Assembly (NCBI RefSeq): GCF_000315625.1
Contig: NW_005434639.1
Coordinates: forward strand, 1-54,839
Direction of reading: 5' to 3'
Length of the DNA: 54,839 nt
Origin: Guillardia theta CCMP2712
Lineage: Eukaryota > Cryptophyceae > Pyrenomonadales > Geminigeraceae
Position numbers and translations under genes: made by a program. This document shows, in pieces, positions 18,551 to 31,000 of this stretch. Under the pieces are notes generated by a model that worked only from the letters and a program-made list of their open reading frames with translations, searched no databases and was not told the DNA's origin. Numbering within the stretch: the stretch's first letter is position 1; every line of letters starts with the position of its first letter.

Positions 18551-18648
18551 CCTAAACCCTAAACCCTAAACCCTAAACCCGAAACCCGAAACCCTAAACC
18601 CGAAACCCGAAACCCGAAATCCTAAACCCGAAACTCTAAACCCGAAAG
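18551..18648. repeat. Degenerate interstitial telomere tract
   Basis: About 14 units of CCCTAAA and the variant CCCGAAA, same orientation as the other tracts. The first four units are perfect and the inner ones mutated, as expected for the oldest, most internal former chromosome end. Confidence 0.93.
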
Positions 18649-18649
18649 G

Positions 18650-18979
18650 TTGTTGACGTCAAATCCTCCGATCTCTAGCGCTCGCACTCAGAAGAAGCAG
18701 TCTCGCCGCAAACCTGGTGCTATAGGCTCTTTTCGCTCCTGGGCTGTACGTCAATTTTTGTTTCAGTTGTGTCGCTTGGGTGATGAGGTGTCACTGAGGT
18801 GCTCGGATTCAGCTGGACTCATCTATGCACAAGGATGTGAGTGGTCTGACGCCTGGGCCTCCAGAATTGAACATGCTGCAGATGAAGTCACTTGGCACCC
18901 CGGCACTTCCTGGAGAGGCATCGACCTCGAGCAGCTGGCCTCCTACTGGTGCCCGCGATCTGCTTTGCTGTATTCTTGA
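18650..18979 (+). CDS. Possible remnant of a gene cut by the telomere tract
   Basis: An open frame of about 109 codons begins immediately after the telomere repeats. It has a basic start (KKQSRRKPGAIGSFRSW) and a compositionally protein-like remainder (DEVSLRCSDSAGLIYAQGCEWSDAW). I recognise no domain and no start signal. It could be the surviving 3' exon of a broken gene or chance. 18980-19600 has nothing I can support. Confidence 0.25.
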   Translation: MLTSNPPISSARTQKKQSRRKPGAIGSFRSWAVRQFLFQLCRLGDEVSLRCSDSAGLIYAQGCEWSDAWASRIEHAADEVTWHPGTSWRGIDLEQLASYWCPRSALLYS

Positions 18980-19606
18980 GATGTGAGCCATTGATATCAA
19001 CATCTTTTACATTCTTAAACGCTTGCGGATCGTCTGGTGTGGGTGACAAGGTATCTAGTTGGAAGGGGGAGAGGCTTGTTGCTGGCCGCATGTAGAGACC
19101 AACTTTACAGCAGTGAAAGTTTTGCTAGGAGTTTTTGTGCCTTCATCGTCCTATTCTTCCACGTCGCTTTCTCCCTCTACATTTTCGAACCCGCACGCTC
19201 ACAGTGATGGAATCGTCATCGTAGGAGAGTTTCTCAGTTTTTGGGCTGGGGGCATATGACTTTCAAAACTCAGTATTTCCCTCAGAATGATGTGCATTTT
19301 CAACCAGCAAAGCGGGTTTCCATTAGTCGGTGACACTAATTTTGATTTTAAATGTCATTTCGAGGGAAACAAGATAATTTCGCCTGCTCAAGGGTCCAAT
19401 TTCTCATGCAGGGACTTATTGCACACTCAGTTCATTAAGACCGCGTTATAGTGACAAGACTGCTAAAGTAGTCTGAACATCAAGAAATACCAGCCCATAA
19501 TTGTGGCAAAATCCTCTAAGTTTGATGCCGAAGAATGCATCAGATGTTTGGAACTATCGATTGTTCTTCTATCTCCACGGAGATCCAGACAAGACGACAA
19601 GACGAG

Positions 19607-20439
19607 TTACATAATCAAGCATTCATCATCTCCCTGGCGACTAGAGCCTTTCTTCGACTTCGGGCGACCGGAGCCTTGCTTCTTCGACTTTGAGCGAGAG
19701 CAATTATTGCAGTCGAATCCTGACCACCCAGCGAAGTAATGCTTGCCGCACTTGGAGCAGTGAGAGGTGCGACAGTCGCCCATGCACTTTCCGAATCCCT
19801 TGCATTCGCGACAGTGACTGTGATATTTGCCCGAGTCTTGAGACATATTCTTACCACACATGTTGGTGAGGTACCCTTGGTAGAAGCAATCATCCTTGCT
19901 GCACACGATCCCTCCTCCGTCAGAACCATCTTCGTAGTCGTGACCGGAGTCGGCCTGTTTGAGCAGGGCACGGAGTCTGACTTGAATCTCAGATTTGCAA
20001 GCAGGGCATTCGCCCGTCCAGGCAATCGAATCGAGTTTGGCGTCAAAGTCAACCTGCACGAAGGTCAGCGACATCACGGGCCTACAGCTCTGACCTTGAG
20101 GTTTCCCTTTGCCATGCCAGCCATCGCGCACATGGACGCGCAGTCAGGATCCTCAAAGCCCCAGGACTTGATCAACTCCTTGACAGCCGGCAGCGTTTTA
20201 GGGACAGAGGTGATGGTCTTCTGCTTCTTGGATGGCTTGATGCCCTCAGCAGACGACTTCCCCTTCCCCTTCTTGACTGTCACAGCCTCGTCTACATCGG
20301 TTTTCTGCAGAGAAGGTCAAGAGGAGAACGTTGAGTGCAAAAACACTTAAACCTTGGAGGGCTCAGGAGATGCGATAACATTCAAATCCTTAGAGGAGGA
20401 CGGAGCACCCTCAATACTAACAGTCTCGACAGTCGACAT
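19607..20439 (-). CDS. Cysteine-rich zinc-binding-like protein
   Basis: Three exons: 20353-20439, 20095-20304 and 19607-20053, with GT-AG introns of 48 and 41 nt that keep phase 0. The protein has about 247 residues. The N-terminal 60 are Ser/Lys-rich (KKGKGK). A helical block LPAVKELIKSWGFEDPDCASMC follows, then about 110 residues with many Cys pairs (CPAC, CMGDC, CSKCG, CNNC) suited to several zinc sites. The tail is basic (SRSKSKKQGSGRPKSKKG). The repeated CxxC and GKCMGDC pattern recalls Zn-ribbon or DnaJ-like clusters, but I cannot name a family. The tail and the KKxK blocks suggest nuclear or RNA/DNA binding. Confidence 0.7.
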
Positions 20440-20746
20440 TTGAATGAGCCTGAGGCATCCAAATCAAAGACCAGACGTGAAGGATGTTCATGTGCGAGAG
20501 GAAAGGGTGAATCACGTCTGTTGAAGTAAAGGGTGAGAGAGCAGAGACAGGAGACAGAAAAGACGCTGACAAACATGAGGAGGCAGGTAGAAATGATAAT
20601 CCAAGCACAGGAGCCGCGAGGGTCGCGCAAGGCAGAGCATGGCAGAGGGGGCGTAAAAATGGGCGGGGAAAACAAGGCGGGAAATCAAGTAAAATTCGAA
20701 TTTGAATTTGAATCCTACCAGGCCGATTCGGCCCATTTTATTTTTT

Positions 20747-20840
20747 GAGACTAGAAGTAAAAGGTGGATGATCGGAGACTAGAAGTAAAATGTGGATGAG
20801 ACTAGAAGTAAAAGGTGGATGAGACTAGAAGTGAAGATGA
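20747..20840. repeat. Imperfect tandem repeat, about 23 bp x 4
   Basis: The motif gactagaagtaaaaggtgga occurs four times with small changes, spaced 22-28 bp. It lies between the 5' end of the Cys-rich gene and the 3' end of the ZCCHC8-like gene. It could be regulatory or a simple satellite. The rest of 20440-20930 shows no gene. Confidence 0.85.
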
Positions 20841-20930
20841 TGGCTTCGTTTCCTGGTCCCACGGCAGCTAGAAATTTCTGCGTGACGGATGATTGAACTG
20901 CGAGGAAACAACTCAGGCGACGACCCTCAA

Positions 20931-23182
20931 TCAGCTTACAAGTACCTGAGGCATCATCTGCGCATGCAATCTTGTCGCTTGTTCCCGAATTGGATTGATT
21001 TGGTTCCGCTGCACCATCCCTCCTGGTCCCGGCATCCCTCCCATCCCCATCCCTCCCATCCCCATCCCTCCTTGTCCCGGCATCCCTCCCATCCCCATCC
21101 CTCCTTGTCCCGGCATCCCTCCCATCCCCATCCTTTCCTGGCCATGCATTCCGCTCATTCGGAAAGATCCCAGGTGGCTGGAGGCCTGGGAGAAGCTTTC
21201 AGAGGCATGAGCAATAAGTTGGATATCACCTCAGAAGTAGTCCTGACTTGTCTTTGGGAAGGGAGAATCTGTCTTTTTGGTGCTAATGAGTAATCATACG
21301 TGCTGATTTGATCAAGGTTTCTTGGGTACGGAGCGTCCCTTCTGTTGTGAGATTCGAGAAATCCTTCTCCTTGGAGAGACATAACAGTCAGGCCAGAGCA
21401 TGTCAAATTTCGAGAAACTTACGGGGTCGATCAAAGCCGCCAAAGTCTTGATCATACATCATATTCTGCGATGATCCTCTGAACGAATCGTACTCTCTGT
21501 CGCTGCCCCGGTAGTCTCTTTCTCTTGGTTGACCTGAGCGCGAGCGGAATTCTTGATCTGACAATGACATCACACTTACAACGAGAAATTAGCTCAAGTA
21601 ACCTCTGTCATAGTCTTGCTCATTCATATATCTCTCATCATTTCGATACTGAAAGTTGTCTTGCTCTGCGAAGCGTCTCTCGCGCTCCCCTCCTCCCCAT
21701 TCCCGCCTCTTTTGATCCATATTCCCTGCCCGGCCCATGTCTGGAAGTCGTCGGAAGTCTCTTTCTTCAAAGGAGCCCTCTCTGCCGTCCTGGTACATTC
21801 TCCCGTCTGCCTGATAGCTCGCTTGAGGAGGATATCTTCCCACAGAGTCTCGACTGTCCCATGATCGACTCTCCTGATAGTTTCCATGTTGGTACCTACC
21901 AACATGGCGTACGTCGAGATCTCGATGATACCAGGAGCCTCTGTCTGGAGACATGAGCAGGCATGAGTGATGGAGAGCACAGCAGCATACAACCTCGTTC
22001 GTCATGCTGTAGCGAATTTCCTACTCCATCTCTTCTTTCACGAGATTCAAACCCCGAGCTGAAGTCCCATTGGATTTTGTTACATCCCTCAGGAGGAGGT
22101 TCACCGAAGGCTCCAGGGTATTTCACACACCCTATCAGCCCAACCCTTCTTCGCTGCACATGATTTTCAACATGGAAAAACACTGACGACGGACCAAACC
22201 TTTTTGCCTTGATTTTCGCACTTGTCCGTCTTCTCTTCCTGATGCGAATCAATGTTTTGCATCGCAAGGAACAAAGGTCTTACCCGATTGCCCATATGCA
22301 TTACCAAGCAAGAGTCTGTTTTGAGAGCAATTTCCTTGTTCATCGAAGCATCTTCGTACTCAACATATCCAGGTGGGTACCCTTCGTTCACCTGCTTATG
22401 GTGAGTGCCTACACCTGACAAGGAGGAGCTACCATGGCCCGCATGTAAGGAGGAGGATTTCCAGGAAGAATCCCCAGAGCTTCTCTAAGTCTCTCGCTGA
22501 TCATTCCTGGTCTGACATGGGCGATGCGCTCCGAGGAGGAAGGAACGAAGTATCTGCCAGCCATGAGGCAGCAGCAGCAACATGACTCATTCATCACCTC
22601 GGCTCACTCGTCCACGATCGATTTCCTTTGTTCTTCTCCCAAGCCTGAAAGGGTTTGATTGCATTCAATTGAGCTTTCAACCTACTAGGACGCAAAATCA
22701 GTCACCTTCCTCCTCTCGGTGATGGCGTTTTGATCGCGAGGCTGAGAACACTGATTGAGAGAATGGCCTATTTCATTGCATCACCTCCTGCTCCCACAGC
22801 CAGACCCCTAATTCACCTGCATCACCGCAGTTGAAACAAACGTTGGAGGACGCCTTCTCCTTGGGAGCTTGAGTCTTGTGGCGAGCAAGAGGCAAAGGGA
22901 ATTCCATGCTTACAACAGAGTGAGGAGGGAGAGCAAGCAACACTAATCATACCAAACTTCATAGTCAAGACATGGCCAGCCTTCTACATCACGATTACAG
23001 TTGATCTTGTAGATTTCCAATTGTATGGAGCTGGAGTCTGTTGAATATCTGCCAAACTGCTGAACTTTTGCTCGGATGGCATCAATTGCAGGTCCATCTT
23101 CTTGCTCAACAAGATCTTTGCTCTCGAGTTGTGGTCTGTTGCCCTCAGTGAAAACGTCGAATAGATCATCTTCATCTGCCAT
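20931..23182 (-). CDS. ZCCHC8-like zinc-knuckle and PSP-domain protein (NEXT complex type)
   Basis: I can place exons at 22953-23182, 22817-22908, 22706-22767, 22598-22644, 22433-22553 and from 22391 on, with introns of 41-61 nt. Across the exon 2/3 junction a CCHC knuckle forms (CFNCGDAGHSLNQC). It is followed by PRDQNAITERRK and, after two more exons, a PSP domain: RPGMISERLREALGILPGNPPPYMRAM spliced to NEGYPPGYVEYE, then KYPGAFGEPPPEG. This order is that of ZCCHC8, the scaffold that links an RRM protein and an MTR4 helicase to the nuclear exosome. The C-terminus is low complexity: Arg/Asp/Glu-rich, then Met-Gly-Gly repeats near 21000-21140. The 3' exon borders (20.9-22.3 kb) are uncertain. 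Confidence 0.75.
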
Positions 23183-23529
23183 CTGATTGGAAAAAAGTTC
23201 AAGTAATTGAAATTGATGATTCGTGCAAAACAGATAAAATGCCCTTCCCTACATCTCACCATTTCTGCAATCCTCACCTTCTCTTCTCCCACATCGAAAG
23301 AATCGTGTCAATGCCGTCAGTCTCCTTCTCATCAACCTTCATCTGATCATTTCTGCTATCCCCTCTGAACTCTTGAACCTCCTCCTCCTCCTCCACCTCC
23401 TCCTCCTCCTCCGTGGGAACGTGTAGATAGCAAGCTCTCCCTATCCCTGCGTGATGTTTCTTCGCTGTCCCACAGTAAAACTTTTTTACTTGGTTTTACA
23501 CATCCGATGGGCATGGCAGGAGCGTAGAC
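23183..23529. promoter_or_regulatory. Bidirectional intergenic region
   Basis: These 347 bp separate two head-to-head genes, the ZCCHC8-like gene (minus) and the GT11 gene (plus). They hold a CTC/CCT trinucleotide run near 23380-23410. A shared promoter is likely from the spacing; no defined box is seen. Confidence 0.4.
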
Positions 23530-26348
23530 ATGAGGGTAGGACGGGCCCGAGCCGTCAGGCTGCTCCTCTTGCTTGAACTTCTTCAGTTCTCCTCTTCGTA
23601 TCTTTCTCCTCCTCCTCCTCCTCCCTCTCCTGTCCCGTCTTCCTCGACGAGACTGGAAGACTCACTGTCTCCTGAGCTGCACATCCTTCTACCGCGAAAT
23701 GGCGAGGGCGTGAGGGTGGAAGGAGATAATGGTGTGCACTTGCTGTTTCAAGTGCTCGGCGTGGACATGGAAGAGCAAGGTGTGTTGATACAGGTCGAAG
23801 TAGACGACCGTGATTTTCTCTTCAACACCTCTCACATAAGTGGGCGAGTGAAAATGGAACCAGGGTGGCACGGAATCCGAGCTCAGCTCATTCCTGCCCG
23901 ACATGCAGAGGCTGCGTGGAAGATGCATCCTCATAGCGTAGCAGAGACTCGCTTCCTGGTGCATGAGCCTGAACGACTTCCCGGTCAGCTCACGAAGGTG
24001 GAGGAGGGAAATAGAGATTTGTGCTTGTTGATCGGAACGGTGCGGATCGGAGCACGCGAGGGCTCGGGGACTGACGGAGAAGTCAGCATCAGATTCCATA
24101 GCTCAGAAGCGACTGAAACGGTCACCCTGCAATCGACTGATCGCCTGCTACAGGACGCATCGCGAAGTTGCTTCTCCATGGGAATTAGATGCTCGGCCTG
24201 GCCCTTGACGCATGCGACAGTGACGCATAGAACAAACAACTCATGGCGCGGCCTCTTCCTGGAAGACATCAAGACTTCTCTTGTCTACAACTGTAGCCTT
24301 TGCGAGGCATCGGGGATGCTAGATGCCAAGTCTTTGCGCTCTTGTTCCTTGTGCGATGCGTTCACCTTGGAGCATGCGGCGACAAGCTCCTCGTGTGAGC
24401 TTGAGGTCATGCAGGGTGAGGAGGGAGGAGCGTCTGCGAACGAAGAGGCCATGGGCGAGGACGTCTCGTCTCATCGCTCCTCCCTGTTCGTTTGTAACAG
24501 GTGGTTCGATGAAGAGAGCGGGGTCTCGGGGGTCTGCCCTAGCCTAGACGTTATTAACGGGAAAAGCAGCGCAGCCATGGCTTGCGCTCCTTCTCCGCAT
24601 AGTGGACAACGATCGAAAGATGTCGAACATGACCAAGTGTGTATGAGCGCGAATGTCTTTCAAGACCAGGTCAAGTGGGTGACCAACTCTCGCCTGGGGG
24701 TGTCGGGCATGATGGGAAACCAACTGTTTCAGCTCGCGACTCTCATCGCGTTCGCTCATCGTCATCAAGACATGCAGGTAAGGCATGGCTGCATGCTCTC
24801 GTGTGAGAGGCCTCAGGTGGTTATCCCCGATATCCCTTGGACTGGCAGAGAGCAGGAGAGACTCAGACTCTTCGAGCTGCTTGACCTCCACATACCTCTG
24901 ATTCCTTTCGGCTACCTGCAAGGTCGCTGCTCCAGCATCTCCTCACTACTTCTCGCCTCTTCTCTGATACGTCAGCTGACAGTGCGAGTGCAAAGTACGT
25001 TTGTGGAGAAGCAGTTCCATCACGACGAGAGCGTCATGAAGGTCAGAAAGTTCCAGTTCACGGAACTGACACGGAACTGACTCGTCCACATACAAGATGG
25101 AGGGAGGGGTCAACACAGACCTCCTCGGCAGATTTCAAAGTTTCGCTTATTTTGCAGACAGTGAGGAGGAGGTCAGGAAACCAGGAATGGGTCTTGATGC
25201 TCAGAATGAGAGAATTCCAGGTTCGATCAAAGATGAAAATTCGACCGGAGCTGAAGAGGCGTGCTGCTGCTGTTCTTGAGCAAGTCCGATCCGACTTTGG
25301 CTCTCAAACGTTGAAAGGTGCGAGCGCAGATCTTGTGAGAGAAGAAGCTGAGGGAATCGAGCAGTTGTGTCGCTACATGTGAGACGAGGGGACAATGTCC
25401 CTTCTCAGGTACGACGAGAGACGAAGGGTTGAAGGGAACTATCGTTTAAAATGCGAGGAGGAGGGGTGGATGTGTGTTGGTGTGGAGGGAGACGGAGAAG
25501 GCACAAGTGGTGTGGGGTAAGGAGGAGGAGAGGGAAACAAGGAAACACCGACTTTAATGATCCTCTCCTGATGTAGAGAGCTCAAATTTACGACGGATGG
25601 CGACGAGAAGCGCCGGAGCTTTACGGTACGACATCTGTCTGCTGCCTTGCATGCGTCTGCTTTCCCAGCCTCTCACCCTCCCTCGCCGATTCTTCAGCTC
25701 GCCTAAACTTGCGAGCAGGACCTGTCGGCGATAGCATCGCTCCCCACCTGCTCATGGACTCGAACTACATCCAACGAGCAACAGCTGAGATGGAGAGAGG
25801 AGACTGGTCAGCACGGGAAACTGATGCATGGGGCTGACGTGAAGCAGGTGTGGCAGCGAGCCTTGTGTCTACCTGGTGTTTGCCGACACTCCAGCAGACG
25901 TCCAGTGGTGCAGGTCAAATGAACATGCTCGAGTGCTGGTGGGGTCAACTGGTTGAGCAGAGAAAACATCCCCGCAAACATCCGCACGAAGTTTTACAGT
26001 GACTACGTTCCTCTGATGTCCACATGGGAGAAAGGAGCAGGTGAGACTCTCATGCGGCTGGCAAGAGAATGACGAGGAGGAAACGAGGGGTGAAGGACCA
26101 CGGGAAGAGAGCTGCTCCTCTGTCGGACATCCTCGACCTCGCTGGTGTTGCCGTTTACACCAGAAGTTGACGCGCTGAGAGCTTGTGCTCAGGTATCGCG
26201 GCATGCGACGGCCATGTCGTCTCCACCTCGACCTTCAGCTGGTGGCGGAAGAGGAGAAAGTGCGGGTGATTAAACCAAGAGCAGGTGGGGAGCTTGGCTC
26301 AATGACAAACCAGACAAGAAAGTTGTCGTGCCCTCGCCATGGTGGTGA
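23530..26348 (+). CDS. Secretory GT11 (alpha-1,2-fucosyltransferase-like) glycosyltransferase
   Basis: A split gene. It starts with a signal peptide or anchor (RLLLLLELLQFSSSYL) and a long 400-residue N-terminal region rich in Cys that I do not recognise. GT11 motifs then appear in order across short introns: GMMGNQLFQLATLIAFAH (24.7 kb), LLGRFQSFAYFADSEEE, VRSKMKIRPELKRRAAAVLEQV, the sugar-nucleotide motif HVRRGDN (about 25380-25400), SNYIQRATAEMERG, LVFADTPADVQWCR, and CDGHVVSTSTFSWWGAWLND to the end PSPWW. Clear introns are 24778-24816, 25042-25096, 25172-25220 and 25318-25364. The family adds fucose or related sugars from GDP-fucose to galactosides in the Golgi. The acceptor is unknown. 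Confidence 0.82.
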
Positions 26349-26615
26349 AACTAACTGCCCTTGTAGATCTCCTGAACTCTTGCAGGTTTAATCCATACCA
26401 CCCGATGGGACAACAATCCGACACAAGCACAATGCATCCAAGGTCTCTGAGGAGGAAGAGGAAGGAGAGAATGACTCTCAAGCAGGGGATGGAAGGAACT
26501 TTCTCTTTTCACTTGAAAGACTCTCAGAGGGTTGAAGGAGGACGCGATGTGATTTCGAGCACAGCAGACTCGAAGTCTCGCAGTATGTCGTTGAACTCGA
26601 CGTCCTGCACTTTTG

Positions 26616-27278
26616 TCAGATCCCTTCCCTCCCCCTCACATCCTGAAAACCCCTCCCCATCACTTCCGTTGTCCCTCCTCCCTCATTGCTCTCGATGCCT
26701 CCACGGACCTCAACGGGGATCTTGGAGGAAGAAGCGAAGGAGGAGGAAGAGGAGGAGACGGTCACAGAGTCAGCAGCAACTTTTGACTTCACACTGCTGC
26801 CCTTCGGCTTGGGAGCTGCTCGAGAGTTCCGTTGTGCTGGAGTGCGAGGAGGCGGAGCCCTGGGCTGAGACTGGCTGACTTGAAGAGCCTGCGTCACGTC
26901 TTCTTGGACTGGAGCTGGAGGAGATGTCGGGGCTGGGAGGCTTCCGTAGGGGATCTGAAAGCTCTTGAGCTTCCTTTCAGCTATCATTCTCCTCTCTGGA
27001 CCAGAAAGTCAAACGATGACGAGAAACGTCGATGATTCACCTTGTTCTCGGAGAGCGAAGAGGACCAGGTCGTCCTTGCTCATGAGGTGAAGGTCCGAGT
27101 AGGTCAAGCTCTGCTCCTTGCTGTCCTGCTGCTTGTGTCATGCGGTGAAAGGAAGAGAGACAAACATTTCCTCCGTCATGCTCGCTGTGTCGTCGCTCGT
27201 GCAGCTTCTCAGTGAATACTTCTTCTCCCTGCGAATCATCTTCTTCTTGGCTGAGCTTGAGAAGGTTTGCTTGTCCAT
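26616..27278 (-). CDS. Hypothetical basic protein, low complexity C-terminus
   Basis: A probable start at 27278 or upstream of it (the frame stays open to about 27400). It reads through a Lys/Arg/Ser-rich segment (SSSAKKKMIRREKKYS), an intron of about 34 nt, LTYSDLHLMSKDDLVLFALREQ, another short intron, and a last exon RMIAERKLKSFQIPYGS followed by Pro/Ser-rich sequence to 26616. No known domain. Between the possible 5' end and 28074 (about 700 bp) I see open frames on both strands but nothing I can defend. Confidence 0.45.
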
Positions 27279-28074
27279 GACGGAGAGGCTCTGCGCCTCT
27301 ACCAGGCATGTTAAGGCACCGCAAGCCTCAGCGACTTGTACCAGGCGGTCGACTCGTCTGCATGGTCGGCATGACTCGGCTCTTCGTTCTGTTTGGTCCG
27401 CCTGGCGGGTTCCTTACGGAGGCTTCAGGCATGCTGATCGCCTGCCTGTGAGCATGTGGCGGCGACAAGGTGGGAGGAACCTGAGGAGGAGTAAGAAACC
27501 ACTCAGAAGCTGTGCATGGCCGCCTCACCCACTCGCATGCAACATCTCGAACAAACCCAGGCTCCAGCGACTGTCGCGTGGACATGTCAGAGGAACTTGA
27601 CGTGAGCTTCGCACTGTTCTCCTCCTCTTCCTCGCTCTCCCATTCGCGTCCTCGTCTCTGCCTAGTTCAAGTCGCCATCACCACTTTTGTTGTCAAAATG
27701 AAAAAAAACAAATTTCAAAATTCAAAATTGCAGGTCACATGTGATGCTGCATGTGAAGTAGTCAACTCTATGATCGTTTTTGAAATTTCTTTCCCAATTT
27801 GCGTGTGAGAAGTGAAATAGGTGTAGAGGACCTGGACAGAAGCTTCTCTGGCTGTTCTTGAAGTCGAAGTCGGCGAAGAAAGGAGGAGTGATGTGGGCGA
27901 ACAGGAGGGGAGGGGAGGACGTTCAGGACAGGCCAGGCCATGGGACCTGTCGCTACTCGTTCTCGGAGACAAGAAGAAAATAGAGCGTCATCACGGACAG
28001 CCAGGAGGGAGGAGAAGTAATGATACGAGAAGAACGGTTTCTTATAGAATACTTCGAAGCCTAACAATGTAAAT

Positions 28075-31000
28075 TCACTCTCCTCCGCTCTTGGCTGCCT
28101 TGGCTTTCTCGAAGGCTTTCAGAAGGGCGAGTTGCTTCCTCCTCTCCTTGGGACTGAGTGAGTCGATGAAACTGTCTGTCTCCTCGGCTGCTTCACCCTT
28201 CACCTCCTTCGACTTCTTCCGCTTCTTGGGAGGCTCAGACGTCTTCTTCTTCCTCTCATGCTGCACACTCTTGACATCGGGCTCGCCGGTCCTGCTGCTC
28301 TCGTCGGCTCTCCGTCGTTGAGCTGGCGGGTAAGTCTTGCTGTAGGGATCTTCGCGAACCTTCTTCTCCGCGCCCTCATCCCCCTCTCTCCCTCCCTTGA
28401 CGTTGGGACTCTTCCCTCGCTTCCCTAACATTGACTTGCCGGGTGCCATTCGACTTCTCCCAGCCGTCGTTTTCTCCTCCTCCTTGGGCTTCCCTAACGT
28501 CCCTCGACACTTGGGAGCTCCACAAAGGCAGACGACATTCTCGCTGCCGTAGAATTCCATGTCGTAATCGAAAGTCAACTCGCTTCCTGATTAAGCAAAA
28601 GGCATGAGCAGAAGAAGGGAAGTTTGAGCGACGAGAGGAGAAGGGAGGAACATCAGAATTGTGAGTACGTCGAGCAGGATTATAGGCAGAAGATGACTGG
28701 TGCTCACCGGAAGGGATGAAGTACTTAGCGAACAAAGCAACACACTGCTTGTTCCCCACGTACCACTTCTGCATCTCACAGTTCGGCTCGCAGCAGTGGT
28801 TAATGAAGCGAGCGAGGTTGGCTTTCCTGCGATGGCCCATAAGCATGGGGAGGAGCAACGAGAGCTGCTTACCTCGTCGAGTCGATGAATTCCTCCTGGT
28901 TTAACTTGAGCATGTAGGTGTGTCGCTTGCCCGCATACTCTTCCATCCTCCTCGAAACTTCTTCTCCCGAGATGACTTCTCCGATGTACTCCATCACCAG
29001 CTGCCCCTGCCGCAGGTCCTCGTCGTTCCTTAAAGCCCACCCTCGTCCGTTCTTGGCGAGGAAGATGCTGCACTTTGCCCACTGTCTCTTCTGCAGCCTC
29101 TTGTTGAGACAGTGAGAGCTGCAGGGGCAGCGATAGTCGCACTCTATGTACAAGTCGCGTAGCATGCAGTTACTGTGCTCTCCACAAGCCGTCTCAGGCA
29201 CACCGGGCACGTAGATGCACTGGCAAGCTGAACGAGACTCCATGCTCTTGAGCGCCGCTCGCTCCTCGCCAACATACACGTTCTTGCTGATGGGGGTAAA
29301 GGGCGTTGGAAACTCCGATGTACTATCCTTGCAAGCTTCGTCTTCAAACTCCCTCTGCTTCATGTCCTTCACCGCTGGATATGGCAGCTTAAAAAAGTGT
29401 GAAGAGACTTCAAGATCAGCTTTTGGCATGTCAGGCAGAGGGATCCAGGCGCATTGCTCCTCTTCAACTTCCTCGATCCTTTCCTTACCCTCAGTATCCT
29501 TCGACATGTCACTTTCTGTGGTCTCCATCTTGCCGCTTGGGTAGGTCTCTTCGTCAACACCATTATTCTCTTCAATTGGCGCTGCTGCCGTCGAGACTTG
29601 CAAGCAACGTTCAGATGCCTGCGCTACATGACATGTCGATTCTAGTCTTTCTTGCTCCTCCTCACTGTTCACATTGTCCTTCCCCTGCATCCTGCTGTCT
29701 TCTTCGGCATCCAAAGAGCTCTCTAGAGGCTCTTTGGTATGTGCTCCTTTCTCAGTCGACAAGTTCGTCTGACACTCAGTTGTTCCTCCTTCCAATACCA
29801 ACACAGTAGCACTGTCCAGCACATCTGGGTTTTCTCTCGCCTCAGCTTTTGATGGCGTCTCCAGCCCTTCCCGTTTTCCTTCCCCAACGACGGCCGAGCT
29901 GTGCGCCTCCTCCTCTACTTTGATTTCGTTTGGTGTAGTCGCGTTCATCAGTGTTCCATGGTCCCCTAATTCCATCTGCCCTTGTCTTTGTTGATCATCT
30001 TTCAACATCGCATCGTTCTCCTGTTTTGCCTCTGCGTTCCCTTCGTTCCTCACCGCTGGTATTAATGCTGGTACCACTTCGATCTGCATCTCCTCTGCCA
30101 TACCCATGCTCTTGACTGGCTCGCCCGACGATTCTGCCTGAATCTTCTCAACCAAGTCCTCACGGTTTCTTTGTTGGCCTTCTTCGACGTATGTTTCCTC
30201 ACAGGGAGGTAGCAAAAGCTCTGGACATCTCGGAACATTCTTGAACCATCTCGGAATATTTGTGTTTACAGTTTTGGATGATACGTAAACGTCATTGGAC
30301 GGGCATGACTTTGAGTTTCTTGGTTTTCTTTCGACTCCGTTCTTCTCACCCTTGACTCGGACTTTTTTGGGCTTCTTCTCTTCAGCATCTGTTTTGCGTT
30401 TCTTCCAAGTCGTCCATCCACTGCCATCATACCTGTCATCCATCCCTTGCAGCTCGCACGTCATCATCTCAATTGTGTCAGTAGTGAGCGAGATTCTCGC
30501 TGCTTTCTTAGCTGTCCTTGACAAATGTTTCTCACGGTAGGTCCAATCATATGAGAAGTTGAACTGATTGCTCTTTACCATGTCAGAGATTTCATCGGGT
30601 ATGGCAACCCCACCATTGCCAGTGTTGGACTTCTTCTTGCTGGCGTTGACAGCACTATCAGTCTCTCCACCTTTCCCATCGTGATCCGACCTCACACTTC
30701 TTGCCGAAAGGTTCCATGATACAACGCTGGGAAGCTTTCCCCATTCAAGCCTGTGCGAAGTCGTGTTGGGAGCGAAAGAAACTCTCCACATTTGCATTGC
30801 TCGTTCCCATGCAGTCTTGTGATTCATGTCAAAATGAATTCTTCGAAAGAAGGGAACTTGTTCTTTCATGAAATTGTTGAAGTTATTCAGAGCCTTGGGC
30901 TGTCTTCCATCACCTGAATTCTTGGCTGATTCTTGCTGCTCGCGCTCCTTTACTTGCTGAGTCCAAAGCTTGCCAGCACTGGTTTGCAACCACAGCTGCC

